Assembly: GCA_029939785.1 (NCBI GenBank)
Contig: JAOZSG010000174.1
Coordinates: 1 to 7,115, forward strand
Length of the DNA stretch: 7,115 bases
Direction: 5' to 3'
DNA from: Fidelibacterota bacterium
Lineage (GTDB): Bacteria; Fidelibacterota; UBA2242; JAFGTP01
In this document: piece by piece, positions 5,617-7,115 of the stretch
Position numbering within the stretch: position 1 is the stretch's first letter
Layout: each line of letters opens with the position of its first letter
Notes under the pieces: generated by a model
The model's input: only the letters and a program-made list of their open reading frames with translations
What the model was told of the DNA's origin: nothing
Databases searched by the model: none
Translations under genes and position numbers: made by a program

Positions 5617-6786
5617 TTACTCTAAGTCAAAATACTTTAACACTGCTTCATTCCCAATAATTGCATCAGCAGGTCTTGGATTTTTCTTAGTAAAAATCTT
5701 CAACTCTTCCTTCGGTAATATTGTAATAAATTCTTCTGAAAATTCATTCTTATTATAAGGCATTTTTCTTATATTCAATTTTAAATTATGTGCTAGAAAA
5801 ATGTAGGCAACGGCTCTTTTAGAAGACTTGTAGTCATGTATCTCCGCAGGGAAATGAACATTTTTTACCCTATGTTCAGCATTATAAAGTGCATATACTT
5901 TCTGAATATAAGGATATTCGATACTTGGTGTATTCCTTGTCCAATCCTGCCCATCTGAAATCAACATCATTGGTCTTGGAGCGGCAAGTGCTGCAATTTC
6001 AACATTATTGGTTTGATGATGCTTACTCTTATGTATAGGCATACCGCTTTCACAAACACAACCTCCAAAAAAATGGGCTGAGACCTGCACCACAGGGACA
6101 GAAACTTTTATTCTTTCATCAATTGCAGTTAAAATAAAGGTTTGTGTTCCGCCTCCTGAGCCACCCGTCATACCAATTCTATCTGGATCAACATCCTGAC
6201 GTGATAGCAAATATTCTAAAACTCTTGTACTATTCCAGGTTTGAAGCAGCAGGGCAATTGGTATTTGATGAGTTACTTGATTCGATTCACCAAATCCTAT
6301 CATATCATAAGCAAATACAATTGCACCCATTCGTGCCAAAAAAGCACTACGATATTGCACGTCCTCTCGTAATCGCTTATCAGTAGCGTGTCCATGTGGG
6401 CATAAAACAGCCGGGTTTTTACCCTTAGCATCTATTGGTTTATAAATATTTCCAGTTATATAAAATCCCGGAAAACTCTCGATTGCAATATTTTCAATAA
6501 TATACCCATCCATTTTTCGACTATTTCTAATTATCGGATTAAAGTTTCCATGAACATTAGGTTTCTTATTCCATTTCATTCCATTAATGATACCATTTCT
6601 GATAATAGAAGCCCTCATTTCCCAAGATTCAAGATCGTCCCATTCTTTTGAAAATTTCTTCATATTCAAGTTGGCTTCATCTTCAGTCCAATGCCCGCCT
6701 ACACATAACATACTATCAGTATCAACAGTATAACCAATTGTATATAAACAAAAAACTAATAAAATAATCTTTTTAATATTTACCAT
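5617..6786 (-). CDS. Secreted alpha/beta-hydrolase, acetylxylan-esterase-like
   Basis: This is a predicted serine esterase, probably removing acyl groups from sugars or glycans after export. A short basic and hydrophobic N-terminus (KKIILLVFCLYTIGY, 5-19) is a Sec-type signal peptide, in contrast to the Tat leaders of its neighbours. The alpha/beta-hydrolase core shows the oxyanion segment CPHGH (129-133), YDMIGFGES (160-168), the nucleophile elbow TGGSGGGTQ with S210, an SDGQDW segment (277-282) supplying the acid (D278 or D281), and the histidine in EIHDY (H317). A family-specific stretch, GGCVCESGMPIH (241-252), lies between elbow and acid. At 389 aa it is normal for the group usually labelled acetylxylan esterase or abhydrolase. 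Peptidase or general ester hydrolase activity cannot be excluded. It is the first intact gene of the operon. Confidence 0.87.
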   Translation of the reverse strand: MVNIKKIILLVFCLYTIGYTVDTDSMLCVGGHWTEDEANLNMKKFSKEWDDLESWEMRASIIRNGIINGMKWNKKPNVHGNFNPIIRNSRKMDGYIIENIAIESFPGFYITGNIYKPIDAKGKNPAVLCPHGHATDKRLREDVQYRSAFLARMGAIVFAYDMIGFGESNQVTHQIPIALLLQTWNSTRVLEYLLSRQDVDPDRIGMTGGSGGGTQTFILTAIDERIKVSVPVVQVSAHFFGGCVCESGMPIHKSKHHQTNNVEIAALAAPRPMMLISDGQDWTRNTPSIEYPYIQKVYALYNAEHRVKNVHFPAEIHDYKSSKRAVAYIFLAHNLKLNIRKMPYNKNEFSEEFITILPKEELKIFTKKNPRPADAIIGNEAVLKYFDLE

Positions 6787-6793
6787 TATTTAT

Positions 6794-6799
6794 TCCTTT
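6794..6799 (-). promoter_or_regulatory. Esterase ribosome-binding site
   Basis: AAAGGA on the minus strand sits 7 nt before the ATG at 6786-6784, in the 26-nt gap after the broken upstream frame. The spacing is normal and it supports the chosen start, which gives a complete signal peptide. Confidence 0.7.
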
Positions 6800-6812
6800 A
6801 TAGAGTTTTAAA

Positions 6813-6933
6813 TTATTTTTGTATGTTGACATCGTTTAATTCCTGCGGAGTATGGTTTTGAGTTGTCTTTCTATCTACAGGTCCGTCAAAAGACCAGATT
6901 TTTAATTTCACCTGCAGTTATATTTAATCCCTT
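6813..6933 (-). pseudogene. Frameshifted C-terminal remnant of an unidentified gene
   Basis: Two overlapping minus-strand frames together read like one protein tail. The first gives GLNITAGEIKNLVF and stops at TGA (6888-6886). The second continues as DGPVDRKTTQNHTPQELN and ends DVNIQK at TAA (6815-6813). They join if one base is removed from the run of four T's at 6891-6888, giving a 39-residue tail. It ends 26 nt before the esterase start, the spacing expected of an upstream operon gene. Upstream of 6934 the frame is closed by stops and repeat DNA begins, so at most the 3' end of a gene survives. I do not recognise the family. A chance frame is possible at this length, and a sequencing error would explain only the frameshift, not the missing body. 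Confidence 0.45.
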
Positions 6934-6939
6934 TTACCT

Positions 6940-7015
6940 AACCACTAATGCACACGAATAAACACGAATAAAATTTTATAACAAAATTTATGTGCATTTG
7001 TGTGCATTTGTGGTT
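6940..7015. repeat. 76-nt imperfect palindrome (AACCAC...GTGGTT)
   Basis: The outer arms AACCAC (6940-6945) and GTGGTT (7010-7015) are perfect complements. Further in, AATGCACAC (6947-6955) pairs exactly with GTGTGCATT, and pairing continues weakly to about position 30 of each arm, leaving an AT-rich loop. Each arm also contains short direct repeats (ACACGAATA twice on the left, TGTGCATTTG twice on the right). It matches a style of intergenic palindrome that I recall from Bacteroidota and related genomes. It encodes no protein. It sits just upstream of the broken gene tail, so it may mark the site of the deletion or insertion that removed the rest of that gene. Confidence 0.7.
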
Positions 7016-7060
7016 TGTTTTTTCATTTTCCCTTAAAACTTTTGACACTACCAATTATCA

Positions 7061-7115
7061 GACAGGATTAACAGGATTTACTGGATAACTATTTTATTAT
7101 CCTGTTTATCATGTT
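7061..7115. repeat. ACAGGAT/ATCCTGT palindromic repeat, reaching the window edge
   Basis: GACAGGATTAACAGGAT (7061-7077) is complementary to ATCCTGTTTATCATGTT (7099-7115) at 14 of 17 positions plus one G-U pair, with AACAGGAT/ATCCTGTT perfect. The left arm is built of three GGAT-containing units. The element may continue beyond the window. Its GGATTTACTGGATAA portion recurs at 5579-5593 within the operon. It is probably an intergenic palindromic repeat family dispersed in this genome. Confidence 0.65.

Larger units (their letters stand above)
6787..7115. other. Right flank upstream of the operon: remnant plus repeats
   Basis: No intact gene lies here. From the operon outward it holds the esterase ribosome-binding site, the frameshifted 39-codon tail, the 76-nt palindrome, and the ACAGGAT repeat at the edge. 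Between the two repeats, the minus strand has AAGGG followed by ATG at about 7026-7024 and MKKQTTN, which stops after 12 codons inside the palindrome. It could be the start of a gene cut by the repeat, or chance. I found no clear TTTG/TAnnTTTG promoter, so the operon promoter may lie outside the window or be non-standard. Confidence 0.55.

Noticed and set aside
6144..6386. Plus-strand open frame of about 80 codons opposite the esterase
   Set aside because: Antisense to the nucleophile-elbow region of a clear alpha/beta-hydrolase, with no independent support.
573..6786. Classical polysaccharide utilisation locus
   Set aside because: The sulfatase and esterase fit, but there is no SusC/SusD pair, glycoside hydrolase, polysaccharide lyase or hybrid two-component regulator in the window.
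6940..7115. CRISPR array or insertion sequence ends
   Set aside because: The repeats are single palindromes with internal short units, not regular repeats with uniform spacers, and no transposase or target-site duplication is visible.

Overview
The window is an AT-rich bacterial segment whose well-supported genes all lie on the minus strand, in one tightly spaced operon-like run read from right to left. The order is a secreted alpha/beta-hydrolase of the acetylxylan-esterase-like type (6786-5617), a Tat-exported Gfo/Idh/MocA oxidoreductase (5547-4153), a Tat-exported S1-type sulfatase (4133-2685), a DoxX-type membrane protein (2677-2174), and a second Tat-type Gfo/Idh/MocA oxidoreductase (2177-573). 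The gaps are 69, 19 and 7 nt, and the last junction overlaps. The AT-rich coding style, the twin-arginine sulfatases and sugar oxidoreductases, and the short palindromic intergenic repeats built from GGATTTACTGGAT and AACCACnAATGCACAC fit Bacteroidota or a relative in the FCB group. That assignment rests on style, since no phylogenetic marker gene is present.

Function: every product appears to leave the cytoplasm or sit in the membrane. Three have twin-arginine signals, one has a Sec-like signal peptide and one is a four-helix membrane protein. A sulfatase and a carbohydrate-esterase-like hydrolase would strip sulfate and acyl groups from a glycan. Two sugar-type oxidoreductases would oxidise or reduce sugar units, presumably with a tightly held nicotinamide cofactor because Tat exports folded proteins. 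The DoxX protein is a candidate membrane electron partner. No glycoside hydrolase, polysaccharide lyase, SusC/SusD pair, transporter or regulator lies inside the window, so the substrate is not determined.

Right flank (6787-7115): directly upstream of the esterase, ending 26 nt before its start, is a short coding-like tail of 39 codons that reads through only if one base is removed from a four-base homopolymer. It looks like the remnant of a lost upstream operon gene. Beyond it are a 76-nt imperfect palindrome and a second palindromic repeat that reaches the window edge. A 15-nt core of that second repeat recurs inside the operon, between the first two genes.

Left flank (1-572): this stretch has no convincing gene. 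It holds a 12-bp hairpin resembling a bidirectional terminator near the left edge, a cluster of alternative hairpins built on AACCC(G/A)TTT arms, an interrupted coding-like frame, and a GATTTACG-type inverted repeat just downstream of the operon.
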